Below are positions 34,938 through 43,692 of a DNA stretch of 64,000 nucleotides, piece by piece; position 1 is the first letter of the stretch; each line of letters starts with the position of its first letter. This stretch comes from Catalinimonas alkaloidigena (GTDB lineage: Bacteria; Bacteroidota; Bacteroidia; Cytophagales; Flexibacteraceae), in contig NZ_FNFO01000001.1 of assembly GCF_900100765.1 (NCBI RefSeq), forward strand, positions 558,001 to 622,000, written 5' to 3'. A program made the translations under genes and the position numbers. A model generated the notes under the pieces. It saw only the letters and a list, made by a program, of their open reading frames with translations. It was not told the origin of the DNA and ran no database searches.

Positions 34938-36074
34938 CTACTTCTTGCGCTTCTTTTCCGCCTCGTAGGTGTGTTCGGCCAGTTCCATCAACTCGCGTTC
35001 GAGCGCTTCGCGTTCGCGGCGGTTGTCGCGTAGTTTTTTGCGGAGGGTTTTGGCGCGGTTGTGGGGTTGGGCGGTCAGCAGACGCCGGAAGAAATCGGCC
35101 ACGATGAAGCCCTGCCGTGCTTTGGTCACCACCCCGCGCAATTTCCAGGTGCGGGCCAGGTACTTGACGCGGGCCACTTGCGCCAGGCGGAACGTACGGA
35201 TGAACGACACCAGCGGCAGAAAAATGATCAGCAGATCGATCCAGTTGCGTTTGCAGTAGTCAACTTTCTCGTCCGAAGCCGAAAACATCACCAGAAACTC
35301 GAATGTAAAGGCGATCCAGATGCTGGCCTGCACCATTTCGAGCAGGAAATTCCAGTCGACCGCTGGGAAACGCTGTTGAGCATCTTCCATAAACTTCCAC
35401 TCGACAATCAAGACCGGAATAATCAACATCGCAATCACGATCATCGGAATGCCGAACGCCTTGCGCAGCCGGTCCAGAAGGGGTTCGTTGGCTTCACACC
35501 ATCCCCAGAACGGGAGCCAGATGCGCCGGATGTCCATGATGTGGCGGCTGCCGATGCGGAGCGGCGGAAACACCAGGGCCAGACCTCGCTTGAGTAGCTC
35601 GTGGCGATGCAGCCGCAGGCGTTCCTGCCGCGCGAGATAAAGGGTAATGGCAAAATCGGCCCAGAACAAGAGCAAGCCCACACCCCAGAGGGAACCCAGC
35701 GTGCGAGTAAAAGTGGACAGGTAGCGGAACTGGTCACCGCCGGTCAGGCCCATGATGAGAACCCCTGCCACGATGAGCAAGGCGGTTGCGGTCCCGAACA
35801 CATACGGCGCGATGGTGTGCTCGTAGCGTCCCAACCGCGTTTGCATCCACGCCGTGCCGAGGTGGGTGCGCAATACGCCGTCGGGCTGGTCGGTAAACCA
35901 GTGGGCAACCCAGGGCGCTTTGCGGCTCATCTGCTGCAATTGCTCCGCCCCGGCCACCAACTGCCGAAACCGCTGCCAGAACAACGGATGCTCAATCCGT
36001 CGCGCCCGGTCGAGCAATTCATCGCGTTCGGAGCGCGTTGTGGCTTCCCACGTATCCTGCGCCTTTCGATCCAT
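34938..36074 (-). CDS. Voltage-sensor-like membrane protein (ion transporter-like)
   Basis: A 378-residue protein from the ATG at 36074, which has AAGG just upstream; the frame extends to 36140 without need. Four to six membrane segments are visible. The last two resemble S3-S4 of voltage-sensing domains: an acidic EMVQASIWIAFTFEFLVMF helix, then RNWIDLLIIFLPLVSFI followed by RTFRLAQVARVKYLARTWK, with basic residues repeating every three to four positions. No pore helix or selectivity filter follows. The C-terminus is a highly charged coiled coil. It may be a proton-conducting or sensor protein without a pore; this is inference. Confidence 0.6.
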   Translation of the reverse strand: MDRKAQDTWEATTRSERDELLDRARRIEHPLFWQRFRQLVAGAEQLQQMSRKAPWVAHWFTDQPDGVLRTHLGTAWMQTRLGRYEHTIAPYVFGTATALLIVAGVLIMGLTGGDQFRYLSTFTRTLGSLWGVGLLLFWADFAITLYLARQERLRLHRHELLKRGLALVFPPLRIGSRHIMDIRRIWLPFWGWCEANEPLLDRLRKAFGIPMIVIAMLIIPVLIVEWKFMEDAQQRFPAVDWNFLLEMVQASIWIAFTFEFLVMFSASDEKVDYCKRNWIDLLIIFLPLVSFIRTFRLAQVARVKYLARTWKLRGVVTKARQGFIVADFFRRLLTAQPHNRAKTLRKKLRDNRREREALERELMELAEHTYEAEKKRKK

Positions 36075-36192
36075 CCTTGAAAGTAAGAAGAATTTGGGTG
36101 TTGTGCCGTCGGCGGTATGACGAGCGGGGCAACTGGGCAAATTTTCGCAATTTTAGGGCATCTGAACAGAACAACTCATTAACCACGAGACG

Positions 36193-37104
36193 ATGGAGAC
36201 AATCTGGGGCGTAGACCTGGGCGGTACTAAACTTGAAGGCGTAGTGCTGGCGAACGACGAAGCGAATACGGTGCTCAAGCGCCTGCGCATTCCGACGGAA
36301 GCCGACAAAGGATACGACCATATCTTACGGCAGATTCGTTTGCTCATCACCCAATTGACCCGCGAAACGGGACAAGCCCCCTCGGCCATTGGTTTTGGCA
36401 CACCGGGCGTACTCGACCCGCAAACACAGACGATGAAAAACTGCAATACGGTGAGTCTGAACGGACAGCCGTTGCAGGACGACCTGACGCGGGTGTTGGG
36501 GGTACCGGTAGTCCTGGCCAACGATGCCAACTGTTTTGCGTTGGCCGAAACGAAGCTGGGCAGCGTGGCAGAGGCGAAACCGGGTGCGGAGGTGGTGTTC
36601 GGCGTAATCATGGGCACGGGCGTCGGGGGCGGCGTGGTGGTCAACGGACGTTTGCTGAACGGACATCACGGCATTGCGGGCGAGTGGGGCCACAATTTTC
36701 TGGACGTTTCGGGCGGGCCGTGTTACTGCGGTCGCGTGGGATGTGTGGAAACGATTCTTTCCGGCAAGGGGCTGGAGCGTTACTACACCCAACTGAGCGG
36801 TAAAGCTCTGGACCTGAAAGAGATCCACGAGCGGCATCGCAAGCACATTGATCCTTATGCGACTGCCACGATGCAACGCCTTGCGCACTTTTTCGGGCAG
36901 GCCATTTCGGTCGTGATTAACATTCTGGACCCGGACGTGATTGTGCTGGGCGGTGGCGTGGGCAACGTCGACTTGCTCTACACCGATGGCGTCGCGATGG
37001 CCGAAGCCAAGGTGTTCAACAACCGGCTGGATACGCTCTTCCTGAAACCCAAATTAGGCGACAGCGCAGGCGTTTTCGGAGCAGCAATGCTGGTGGCGGG
37101 GTAG
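36193..37104 (+). CDS. ROK-family sugar kinase
   Basis: A 303-residue ROK kinase. The ATP-phosphate motif is DLGGTK (8-13). The catalytic Asp is Asp111 in LANDANCFA. The zinc-binding motif has His167 (GHNF) and Cys177, Cys179 and Cys184 (CYCGRVGC), followed by VET. It most likely phosphorylates glucose or a related hexose or hexosamine. It is transcribed alone, divergent from the voltage-sensor-like gene. Confidence 0.92.
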   Translation: METIWGVDLGGTKLEGVVLANDEANTVLKRLRIPTEADKGYDHILRQIRLLITQLTRETGQAPSAIGFGTPGVLDPQTQTMKNCNTVSLNGQPLQDDLTRVLGVPVVLANDANCFALAETKLGSVAEAKPGAEVVFGVIMGTGVGGGVVVNGRLLNGHHGIAGEWGHNFLDVSGGPCYCGRVGCVETILSGKGLERYYTQLSGKALDLKEIHERHRKHIDPYATATMQRLAHFFGQAISVVINILDPDVIVLGGGVGNVDLLYTDGVAMAEAKVFNNRLDTLFLKPKLGDSAGVFGAAMLVAG

Positions 37105-37136
37105 CGGGGAGAGACATGTGGCAGTGAAAGGGATAA

Positions 37137-38435
37137 TCAAAGTGGTTCGGAGGCTCGTACTTCATCAAAGTAGATCAACCAGTCGAAGGTTTGGCCGATG
37201 GGCAAAAAGTAATAATGATCGACCGGATCTCCCGTATAGGTAACGCCGACGGATAATATGGAATTAGTCCCCGCCAAGAACTCGGGCCAGCCGCTATTGG
37301 GAGGTGTGTTTTTGAGAGGCAAGGCAAAGTTTTTAGACTGTGCGTTGTGGAGGAGGTGGTTGATGGAACTCTCAATAGGGGCTTTCTGTATCATTTGCGT
37401 GCGCACATTGCCGTCCGAAGAAGCGGCCATGAATGCACCGGTAGAAAACGTAAATCCTACACGTTGGTAAGCGTCGTGCAAGTCGGCTTTCAAATAGGCA
37501 CCAGTGGTTCGTTGGAAGAAATTGCCGATGTGGTAATTGTGAGCCCAAATGGAAATCTTGCTGGCGTCTCCCATCATTTGCTGTAGCCAGCGCACATTAT
37601 CAGCCATGTAACGATCCCGCTCCAAATTCCTATCCGAGGCCCCTGCCACGTGGATCGCCTGCTCAAGGGTCGTAACCAATTGCTTCATGATCTGCCACTC
37701 CTGCACGGAGCTGGCCTGTATTAAGGGCGCCTTATGCTCATCCAGGTAGGTCTGAATGCTTGCCAAACTATCCAGGTACTTGGGTTCATGGGTAAGGCTT
37801 TCGGCCCTCATCGTGGTTTGAATAGACGTAAGAATGCTCTTGGTGCGTTGGTAAAGTGCAGGTGCATTCTTCTCAAAATAGGCCAGAAGAAGGGGCGGTT
37901 GCTGGTCTATTTGTTGGCAGTCAAACCCATAAAAATGGATTTGGTCTTCTTCGGTTTTGCCTGCATTGTATTGGCGCATCCATTCTAGCAGAGCGCGTAC
38001 TTCGGTCGTTTTCCAAATCCAGAAGTGCATTTTGGTACGCATCAGTTGGGTCAGGTCGCCCGCTCCCGTGGTGACATACGTATCAAAGTACAGCGATTCG
38101 GCGAAGTCACACTCAAACCCAAAAGCTCGGTGTCCGAAGTTTTCGACCAAATATCGAAAAAGGCGGTGCTTGATTTCGAAAAACTCCTTACTGCCGTGAG
38201 TGGCTTCGCCTAATCCTACAATCGAGGCTCTCCCCAGTTCGTTCAGCGTCGAAAGCGCGTCGTCGGAGAGCGTAAGGGGGTGATTGGAGAAAGGGAGGGC
38301 CAGGCCAGTGTTCAATTCGGCGACAAGCGCTTGCTGCTTGGTAGTAAGTGCAGGTTCCTGTGCTTCTTCCTGATGACAGCCCGCGGCTATGATTACGAGC
38401 AAAATAGACCAATGGAGAGGGATGAAACGAACCAT
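37137..38435 (-). CDS. Erythromycin-esterase-family lipoprotein
   Basis: A 432-residue lipoprotein with lipobox IIAAGC (Cys20). The erythromycin esterase (EreA/EreB) family motifs are present: GLGEATHGSKEF with Glu77 and His80, the GFECDF segment, ERDRYMADNVRW and SIWAHNYHIGNFF. These carry the acidic and histidine residues used in hydrolysis by EreA/B. As an envelope lipoprotein it is unlikely to be a macrolide-resistance gene in the classical sense. The gene is visibly AT-richer than its surroundings and sits behind a lipoprotein gene (38467) by 31 bases. Confidence 0.85.
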   Translation of the reverse strand: MVRFIPLHWSILLVIIAAGCHQEEAQEPALTTKQQALVAELNTGLALPFSNHPLTLSDDALSTLNELGRASIVGLGEATHGSKEFFEIKHRLFRYLVENFGHRAFGFECDFAESLYFDTYVTTGAGDLTQLMRTKMHFWIWKTTEVRALLEWMRQYNAGKTEEDQIHFYGFDCQQIDQQPPLLLAYFEKNAPALYQRTKSILTSIQTTMRAESLTHEPKYLDSLASIQTYLDEHKAPLIQASSVQEWQIMKQLVTTLEQAIHVAGASDRNLERDRYMADNVRWLQQMMGDASKISIWAHNYHIGNFFQRTTGAYLKADLHDAYQRVGFTFSTGAFMAASSDGNVRTQMIQKAPIESSINHLLHNAQSKNFALPLKNTPPNSGWPEFLAGTNSILSVGVTYTGDPVDHYYFLPIGQTFDWLIYFDEVRASEPL

Positions 38436-38466
38436 AAGCGAAGCAGAAAAACCTGAGGAGGAAAAC

Positions 38467-39078
38467 TTACCGCTTGTAAGTGAGGGTCACATCGTCGAAG
38501 GAGGCGCGTCCGGTGGTGGCGTTCAGATAGAGCACTAAGACTGCGATCACGTTGGTTTCTTCCGGCACTTCATCGAGTACCACATTGAATTCTTTCCAGT
38601 CGAAATTGCCTTGAATGGGAGCCTGATCGCGGGTCGATACGAACTTGATTATGCCCTGCGGACCATCGCATCGAATTGCCAGGTTAAGCCCTTCGCCCAC
38701 CAGATTCTCGGCTTTTACTTTGGCACGTAGGGTCAACTGTTTGCCTTTGGGAATAGGAGTGAGAATAGACTGCGCGTAAAACGAGTAGTGAACGGTATCG
38801 AAGACGCTATTCTCAAAACCCAGGTAATAGTCGTTCGATTCCGGTTCTTTCGGTAGCCAGAAAAATTCATGCGGGCTTTCATTCACCCAATAGAACCAGG
38901 AATCTGGAAAATTTTTACCCGGTTTTAAATCGAGGGAGGGATCGGTGATCAACTGGCCAATTTCATCTTCATTCTGGCAACTGGCTATGCCTAAGCATAG
39001 GAAGCTGCATAGCACGAAACAACCGAGTGGTTGAAGCGACCGGGAAACGTACCGGGTCGTTACGAAGAGGTGGTTCAT
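38467..39078 (-). CDS. Lipoprotein with predicted carbohydrate-binding-like domain
   Basis: A 203-residue lipoprotein; the signal has a long N-region and ends in CLGIASC. The mature protein contains FPDSWFYWVNESPHEFFWLP, then YYLGFENSVFDTVHYSFYAQSI. It closes with a beta-sandwich-like ending VLVLYLNATTGRASFDDVTLTYKR, the usual finish of CBM4/9-like modules. No catalytic motif is seen. It is co-directional with, and 31 bases before, the erythromycin-esterase-like gene. A hairpin abuts its start codon. The carbohydrate-binding assignment is tentative. Confidence 0.6.
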   Translation of the reverse strand: MNHLFVTTRYVSRSLQPLGCFVLCSFLCLGIASCQNEDEIGQLITDPSLDLKPGKNFPDSWFYWVNESPHEFFWLPKEPESNDYYLGFENSVFDTVHYSFYAQSILTPIPKGKQLTLRAKVKAENLVGEGLNLAIRCDGPQGIIKFVSTRDQAPIQGNFDWKEFNVVLDEVPEETNVIAVLVLYLNATTGRASFDDVTLTYKR

Positions 39079-39128
39079 AAAAAAAGGTAGGTTGAAGAGG
39101 CAAATAACCCCGTCAACCTACCTTTTTT
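39079..39128 (-). terminator. Terminator of recQ, directly before the next start codon
   Basis: AAAAAAAGGTAGGTTGA (39079-39095) pairs with TCAACCTACCTTTTTT (39113-39128). On the minus strand, the stem and T-run follow the recQ stop (39151) and end one base before the ATG of the lipoprotein gene at 39078. It could act as terminator or attenuator. Confidence 0.8.
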
Positions 39129-39150
39129 TATGGATTTATCCTAACTCTTC

Positions 39151-41337
39151 TTAGTTAGCCACTTCCGACATGAACTTGATACGCATCAGGCGCAGTTCTT
39201 CTTCGGTGTACTCATCAGGACCCAGGGTGCGGAGGGCCGCGTCGATGTTGTCCGTGTCGGCGTTCATGAAGTAATCGTAGATCTCTTCCTGCCGCTCTTC
39301 ATCCAGAATCTGGTCGATGAAGTAATCAAGGTTGAGGCGCGTACCGGAGTAACAGATGTGCTCGATTTCCGAAATCAGCTCGTCCATTTCCAGGTCTTTG
39401 GCTTCGGCAATCTCTTCCAGGTCGACTTTCCGGTCAATCTGCTGGATGATGTAGATTTTGACCTTCGATTTATTGACCGTCGATTTCACCACCACGTCGT
39501 CGGCGGTGGCGATGTCGTTTTCTTCTACGTATTTCTTGATCAGGTCCAGGAACGGACGTCCGTATTTCGTGGCTTTGCCCATGCCGACGCCGTTGATGCG
39601 CGTCAGGTCGTCGCGGGTCGTTGGATAGACGGTCGCCATCTCTTCCAACGAAGGGTCCTGGAAAATAACATAGGGTGGGAGCTCCTTTTCTTTCGCCAGC
39701 TTTTTGCGCAGCTTCTTCAGAAGCTCAAAGAGGGTCTCGTCGTACGACTTCGCCGGCGCGGCAGGTTCTTTCTCTTCTTCTTCGTCTTCCACGGCTACAT
39801 TAGTATAATCATGGTCCTTATATAGGGTAACGGGGTAAGGCAATTCCATGAACTGGCGGCCTTTGTCAGTGATTTTCAGCACGCCATAGTTATCAATGTC
39901 CTTTTCCAGGAAGCCGGCGAGAAGAATCTGGCGCAACAGCGACGACCAGAATCCGCACTCCTGCGAGGCACCTTTGCCAAACATGCTCAGCTCGTTGTGG
40001 CTGTAACTCTGCACGTAATCGTTGTTGACGCCGCGCAGCACATCCACCAGGTGTTCGATGCCGAAGCGTTGTTCTGTAGCCACTACCGCCTGAAGCGCCA
40101 GCTTCACTTCGTCGAGTAGTTTGATCTCCTGACGAGGCTTGGTGCAATTATCACAAAATCCGCACTCTTCTTCCAAATGTTCGCCAAAATAATGTAGCAA
40201 CTGACGTTTCCGGCAGATGGCCGACTCGGCATAGGCCGTCATTTCCTGCAGCAGGTGCTTGGCGTTGTCGCGCTCGGTAACCGATTTGTCTTTGTTGAAC
40301 TTCTCCAGCTTGGAGATGTCGTTGTGGCTGTAGAACATCACGCAGTTGCCCTCCAGGCCATCGCGACCACTGCGGCCGGTTTCCTGGTAATAGCCTTCGA
40401 GCGATTTGGGCGCGTCGTAATGAACCACGAAGCGGACGTCAGGTTTGTCGATGCCCATGCCGAACGCGATGGTGGCCACCACAACGTCGACGTCTTCACT
40501 CAGAAAGGCATCCTGGTTGGCCATCCGGATCGACGCATCGAGACCGGCGTGGTAGGGCAGCGCCTTCACGTCGTTGACCCGCAACAGTTCGGCGATCTCT
40601 TCTACCTTCTTGCGGCTCAGGCAGTAGATGATGCCCGACTTGCCTTTGTTATTTTTGACGAACCGGATCAGCTGCTTTTTCGCGTCCTTTTTGGGCCGCA
40701 CGTCGTAATACAGATTTTTCCGGTTGAACGACGACTTGAACAGTGTCGCGGCCTCCATCTGCAGGTTTTTCTGAATGTCGAGCTGTACTTTCGGCGTGGC
40801 CGTAGCGGTCAGCGCGATGACGGGCAGGTTGCCGATCTGGTCGATGATGCTCTTGATGCGGCGGTATTCCGGGCGGAAGTCGTGCCCCCATTCCGAAATA
40901 CAGTGGGCTTCGTCGATGGCTACGAACGAAATGTTCGCTCTTTGCAGCAGGTCTACGTTCTCTTCTTTGGTGAGCGACTCGGGCGCTACGTAGAGCAGCT
41001 TGATGTCGCCGCTCAGCGTTTCTTTCTTCACGCGGTTGATCTCCGCTTTGGTCAGCGTGGAATTCAAAAACTGCGCGTTGACTCCCAGGGCGTTGAGTTG
41101 GTCGACCTGGTTTTTCATCAGGGCAATGAGCGGCGAAATGACAATCGCGGTGCCGGGCAGCATCACGGCCGGAAGCTGATAGCACAGCGATTTACCGGCG
41201 CCGGTCGGCATGATGACAAACGTGTCGTTACCGGCCAGTACATTGCCCACGATGGCTTCCTGATCGCCTCGAAAGGTGTTGTATCCGAAAACTTCCTTTA
41301 GCTTGGTTTTGAGATCGGTTACGGGTTCTGCAATCAT
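39151..41337 (-). CDS. recQ: ATP-dependent DNA helicase RecQ
   Basis: A 728-residue superfamily-2 helicase. Walker A is PTGAGKS (44-50) and the DEAH box is DEAHCISEW (142-150). The helicase core ends with QETGRSGRDG. The RecQ-C zinc site has CRKRQLLHYFGE...CGFCDNC. The winged helix follows, and an HRDC-like domain lies near 600 (VYPTTRDDLTRINGVG). A further conserved acidic C-terminal helical extension, usual in Bacteroidota RecQ, completes it. Involved in recombination and repair. It is divergent from kdsD with a shared 68-base promoter region. Confidence 0.96.
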   Translation of the reverse strand: MIAEPVTDLKTKLKEVFGYNTFRGDQEAIVGNVLAGNDTFVIMPTGAGKSLCYQLPAVMLPGTAIVISPLIALMKNQVDQLNALGVNAQFLNSTLTKAEINRVKKETLSGDIKLLYVAPESLTKEENVDLLQRANISFVAIDEAHCISEWGHDFRPEYRRIKSIIDQIGNLPVIALTATATPKVQLDIQKNLQMEAATLFKSSFNRKNLYYDVRPKKDAKKQLIRFVKNNKGKSGIIYCLSRKKVEEIAELLRVNDVKALPYHAGLDASIRMANQDAFLSEDVDVVVATIAFGMGIDKPDVRFVVHYDAPKSLEGYYQETGRSGRDGLEGNCVMFYSHNDISKLEKFNKDKSVTERDNAKHLLQEMTAYAESAICRKRQLLHYFGEHLEEECGFCDNCTKPRQEIKLLDEVKLALQAVVATEQRFGIEHLVDVLRGVNNDYVQSYSHNELSMFGKGASQECGFWSSLLRQILLAGFLEKDIDNYGVLKITDKGRQFMELPYPVTLYKDHDYTNVAVEDEEEEKEPAAPAKSYDETLFELLKKLRKKLAKEKELPPYVIFQDPSLEEMATVYPTTRDDLTRINGVGMGKATKYGRPFLDLIKKYVEENDIATADDVVVKSTVNKSKVKIYIIQQIDRKVDLEEIAEAKDLEMDELISEIEHICYSGTRLNLDYFIDQILDEERQEEIYDYFMNADTDNIDAALRTLGPDEYTEEELRLMRIKFMSEVAN

Positions 41338-41371
41338 ATAAAGAGGGAGATCTGTAGAAGGGCATTCTTTC

Positions 41372-41379
41372 TATCTTTG
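41372..41379 (+). promoter_or_regulatory. -7 element of the kdsD promoter
   Basis: TATCTTTG is an exact match to TAnnTTTG, 26 bases before the TTG start at 41406, within the recQ/kdsD divergent spacer. Confidence 0.55.
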
Positions 41380-41405
41380 CCCTGAAACAGACAGATACAT
41401 AAAGG

Positions 41406-42365
41406 TTGACAAACATTAAACAGACGGCAATACGCGTCCTTCAAACTGAGGCGCAGGCGTTGCTGCAGTTGACCGACCGTGTGGGGCCGGCGTTTGAAAC
41501 GTGCGTTCATACCATTCTTCATACGCCCGGTAGGGTTGTTGTGTCGGGCATTGGTAAAAGTGCCATCATTGCTCAGAAGATTGTGGCTACGTTGAACTCC
41601 ACCGGAACACCCGCATTGTTCATGCATGCGGCCGATGCGATCCATGGCGATTTAGGAATGATCCAACGTGATGATGTAGTCATTTGCATCTCCAAAAGTG
41701 GGAGCACTCCCGAAATTAAAGTATTGGTTCCACTTTTGAAAAGAACCGGCGCAAAATTAATCGCTTTGGTAGGGAATCTGAACTCCTGGCTGGCCGATCA
41801 GGCGGACTGCATTCTGGACGCCACCGTGGCCCAGGAAGCCTGCCCGCACGACCTGGCACCGACCACCAGCACCACCGCGGCGCTGGCGCTGGGCGATGCG
41901 TTGGCCATTTGTCTGCTGGAAGCCCGCAGCTTCGGACGCGAGGATTTTGCACGACTGCACCCCGGCGGCACGCTGGGGAAACGCCTGTACCTAACGGTCG
42001 ACGACCTCAGCCGCCTCAACGAACTGCCGCAGGTATCGTTACAGGCCGATCTGCATACGGTGATTCTGGAGATGACGTCCAAGCGCCTGGGAGCCACGGC
42101 CGTGGTCGACGACGACGGCGCGCTGGCCGGGATCATTACCGACGGCGACCTGCGGCGCATGTTACGGGCCGGGCGCGATCTGGCCCAGGTCCGGGCGACC
42201 GACATTATGACGCCCCGCCCCAAAACCATCGAAACCGGTACCTACGCCGTTACGGCGCTGGAAATGATGCAACTACACCAGATTACCCAACTGATTGTTC
42301 TGGAGGGGACGCGTCCGGTAGGTTTCGTTCATATGCACGACCTGTTGCGCGAAGGGTTAGTTTAA
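41406..42365 (+). CDS. kdsD: Arabinose-5-phosphate isomerase, KpsF/GutQ family
   Basis: A 319-residue SIS-domain isomerase with two C-terminal CBS domains. The SIS domain (about 35-180) contains VVSGIGKSAIIAQKIVATLNSTG and HAADAIHGDLGM. The CBS pair lies at about 210-315. The enzyme converts ribulose 5-phosphate to arabinose 5-phosphate, the first step of Kdo synthesis for lipopolysaccharide. The start is TTG at 41406, because no ATG lies in range that keeps the conserved N-terminus. A promoter for manC begins inside its 3' end. Confidence 0.93.
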   Translation: MTNIKQTAIRVLQTEAQALLQLTDRVGPAFETCVHTILHTPGRVVVSGIGKSAIIAQKIVATLNSTGTPALFMHAADAIHGDLGMIQRDDVVICISKSGSTPEIKVLVPLLKRTGAKLIALVGNLNSWLADQADCILDATVAQEACPHDLAPTTSTTAALALGDALAICLLEARSFGREDFARLHPGGTLGKRLYLTVDDLSRLNELPQVSLQADLHTVILEMTSKRLGATAVVDDDGALAGIITDGDLRRMLRAGRDLAQVRATDIMTPRPKTIETGTYAVTALEMMQLHQITQLIVLEGTRPVGFVHMHDLLREGLV

Positions 42366-42374
42366 GTACATTTG
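42345..42374 (+). promoter_or_regulatory. Promoter of manC
   Basis: TTG at 42345-42347 and TACATTTG at 42367-42374 form a complete Bacteroidota promoter with a 19-base spacer. It begins inside the kdsD 3' end and gives a leader of about 155 bases before the manC ATG. The rest of this spacer shows nothing else. Confidence 0.6.
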
Positions 42375-42536
42375 TAGAGATGGATCGTGCCGCCACTACC
42401 CTCTGCCGGCAGAATTCTTTCCACGCTCCGGACGGTGGAAAGCCACCCCTGTACAGCGCACGGACCGAACCATCGCCGTTAGTTTAACTCAGCAAACACA
42501 AATCAATCCTGATTTTTTGCTTTCAATGCTTCACCT

Positions 42537-43616
42537 ATGAATCAGAACCATTACGCCGTCATCATGGCGGGGGGCATTGGCAGTCGCTTCTGGCCGTTTA
42601 GCCGTACCAACCATCCCAAACAGTTTCATGACGTGCTCGGCAAGGGGCGCAGCATGTTGCAGGATACGGTGGCCCGTTTCGAAAGCGTTTGCCCGCCCGA
42701 AAACATTTACATCGTTACCAACCGCGACTATTACCAGCTGGTCAAAAATCAACTTCCGTTTCTGGAAGACGACCAGATTCTGCTGGAGCCTGTCGGGCGC
42801 AACACCGCCCCCTGTGTGGCGTACGCCTGTTACAAAATTGCCAGCCGCAACCCCGAAGGAAACGTGGTGGTAGCGCCGGCCGACCACGTCATCACCCGTC
42901 CTGACGAATTTGTCCGCACCATCGAAACCGGTCTGGCCGCCACGGCCGAGCAAGACATTCTGCTGACGCTGGGCATCAAGCCGAGCCGCCCCGACACCGG
43001 CTATGGCTACATTCAATACCTGAATGGGGAGGCTGGCAGCGAAATCAAAAAGGTGAAAACCTTTACGGAAAAGCCGGAACTGGAGATGGCGAAAGAGTTT
43101 TTGGCGAGCGGCGATTTCGTCTGGAACGCCGGGATTTTCCTTTTTAATGTCAAAGCCATCCTGAAGAGTTTTGAACAACACTTGCCCGACGTAGCCGAAA
43201 TTTTCGAAGAGGGCAACGAGGATTACTACCAGGAAGACGAGCAGCACTTTGTGACCAAAGCGTATTCGCAGTGCAAAAACATCTCACTCGACTACGGCAT
43301 CATGGAAAAGGCCGAAAACGTTTACACGCTGTTGTCTGATTTCGGGTGGTCGGACCTGGGCACCTGGAAGTCCCTGTACGAACTGTCGGACAAAAACGGT
43401 GACCGCAACGTGGTCGACGGCAACGTAATGTTGTACGATACGGAAGGCTGCATCGTCAAGTCGTCGAAAGACCGGTTGTTGGTTGTGCAGGGCTTGAAAG
43501 ACTACATCGTAGCCGAATACGACGGCGTCGTGATGATCTGCCACAAGGACGAAGAGCAGCGCGTCAAACAGTTTGTTGCCGACGCGAAAGAAAAACAGGA
43601 CCGGAAATTCATTTGA
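42537..43616 (+). CDS. manC: Mannose-1-phosphate guanylyltransferase
   Basis: A 359-residue nucleotidyltransferase making GDP-mannose for surface polysaccharides. The N-terminal signature is VIMAGGIGSRFWPFSR. The ligand loop is LEPVGRNTAPCVAYA, and the downstream FVWNAGIFLF and SDFGWSDLGTW blocks are typical of the type II enzyme. The C-terminal left-handed beta-helix region ends at FADA-like residues (QFVADAKEKQDRK), so there is no phosphomannose isomerase fusion. It follows kdsD on the same strand with its own promoter. Confidence 0.95.
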   Translation: MNQNHYAVIMAGGIGSRFWPFSRTNHPKQFHDVLGKGRSMLQDTVARFESVCPPENIYIVTNRDYYQLVKNQLPFLEDDQILLEPVGRNTAPCVAYACYKIASRNPEGNVVVAPADHVITRPDEFVRTIETGLAATAEQDILLTLGIKPSRPDTGYGYIQYLNGEAGSEIKKVKTFTEKPELEMAKEFLASGDFVWNAGIFLFNVKAILKSFEQHLPDVAEIFEEGNEDYYQEDEQHFVTKAYSQCKNISLDYGIMEKAENVYTLLSDFGWSDLGTWKSLYELSDKNGDRNVVDGNVMLYDTEGCIVKSSKDRLLVVQGLKDYIVAEYDGVVMICHKDEEQRVKQFVADAKEKQDRKFI

Positions 43617-43637
43617 GCCGAGTTCTATATATAAAGA

Positions 43638-43668
43638 AAAGGGGCCATGTCAATGGCCCCCTTTTTTG
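43638..43668. terminator. Terminator after manC (bidirectional)
   Basis: GGGGCCAT (43641-43648) pairs with ATGGCCCC (43653-43660), with flanking A-T pairs and a tetraloop GTCA. It ends in a T-run, 22 bases past the manC stop and also serves the opposing MFS gene. Confidence 0.85.
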
Positions 43669-43692
43669 TTGCAGCGCCGCCCCTGCCTTGCC

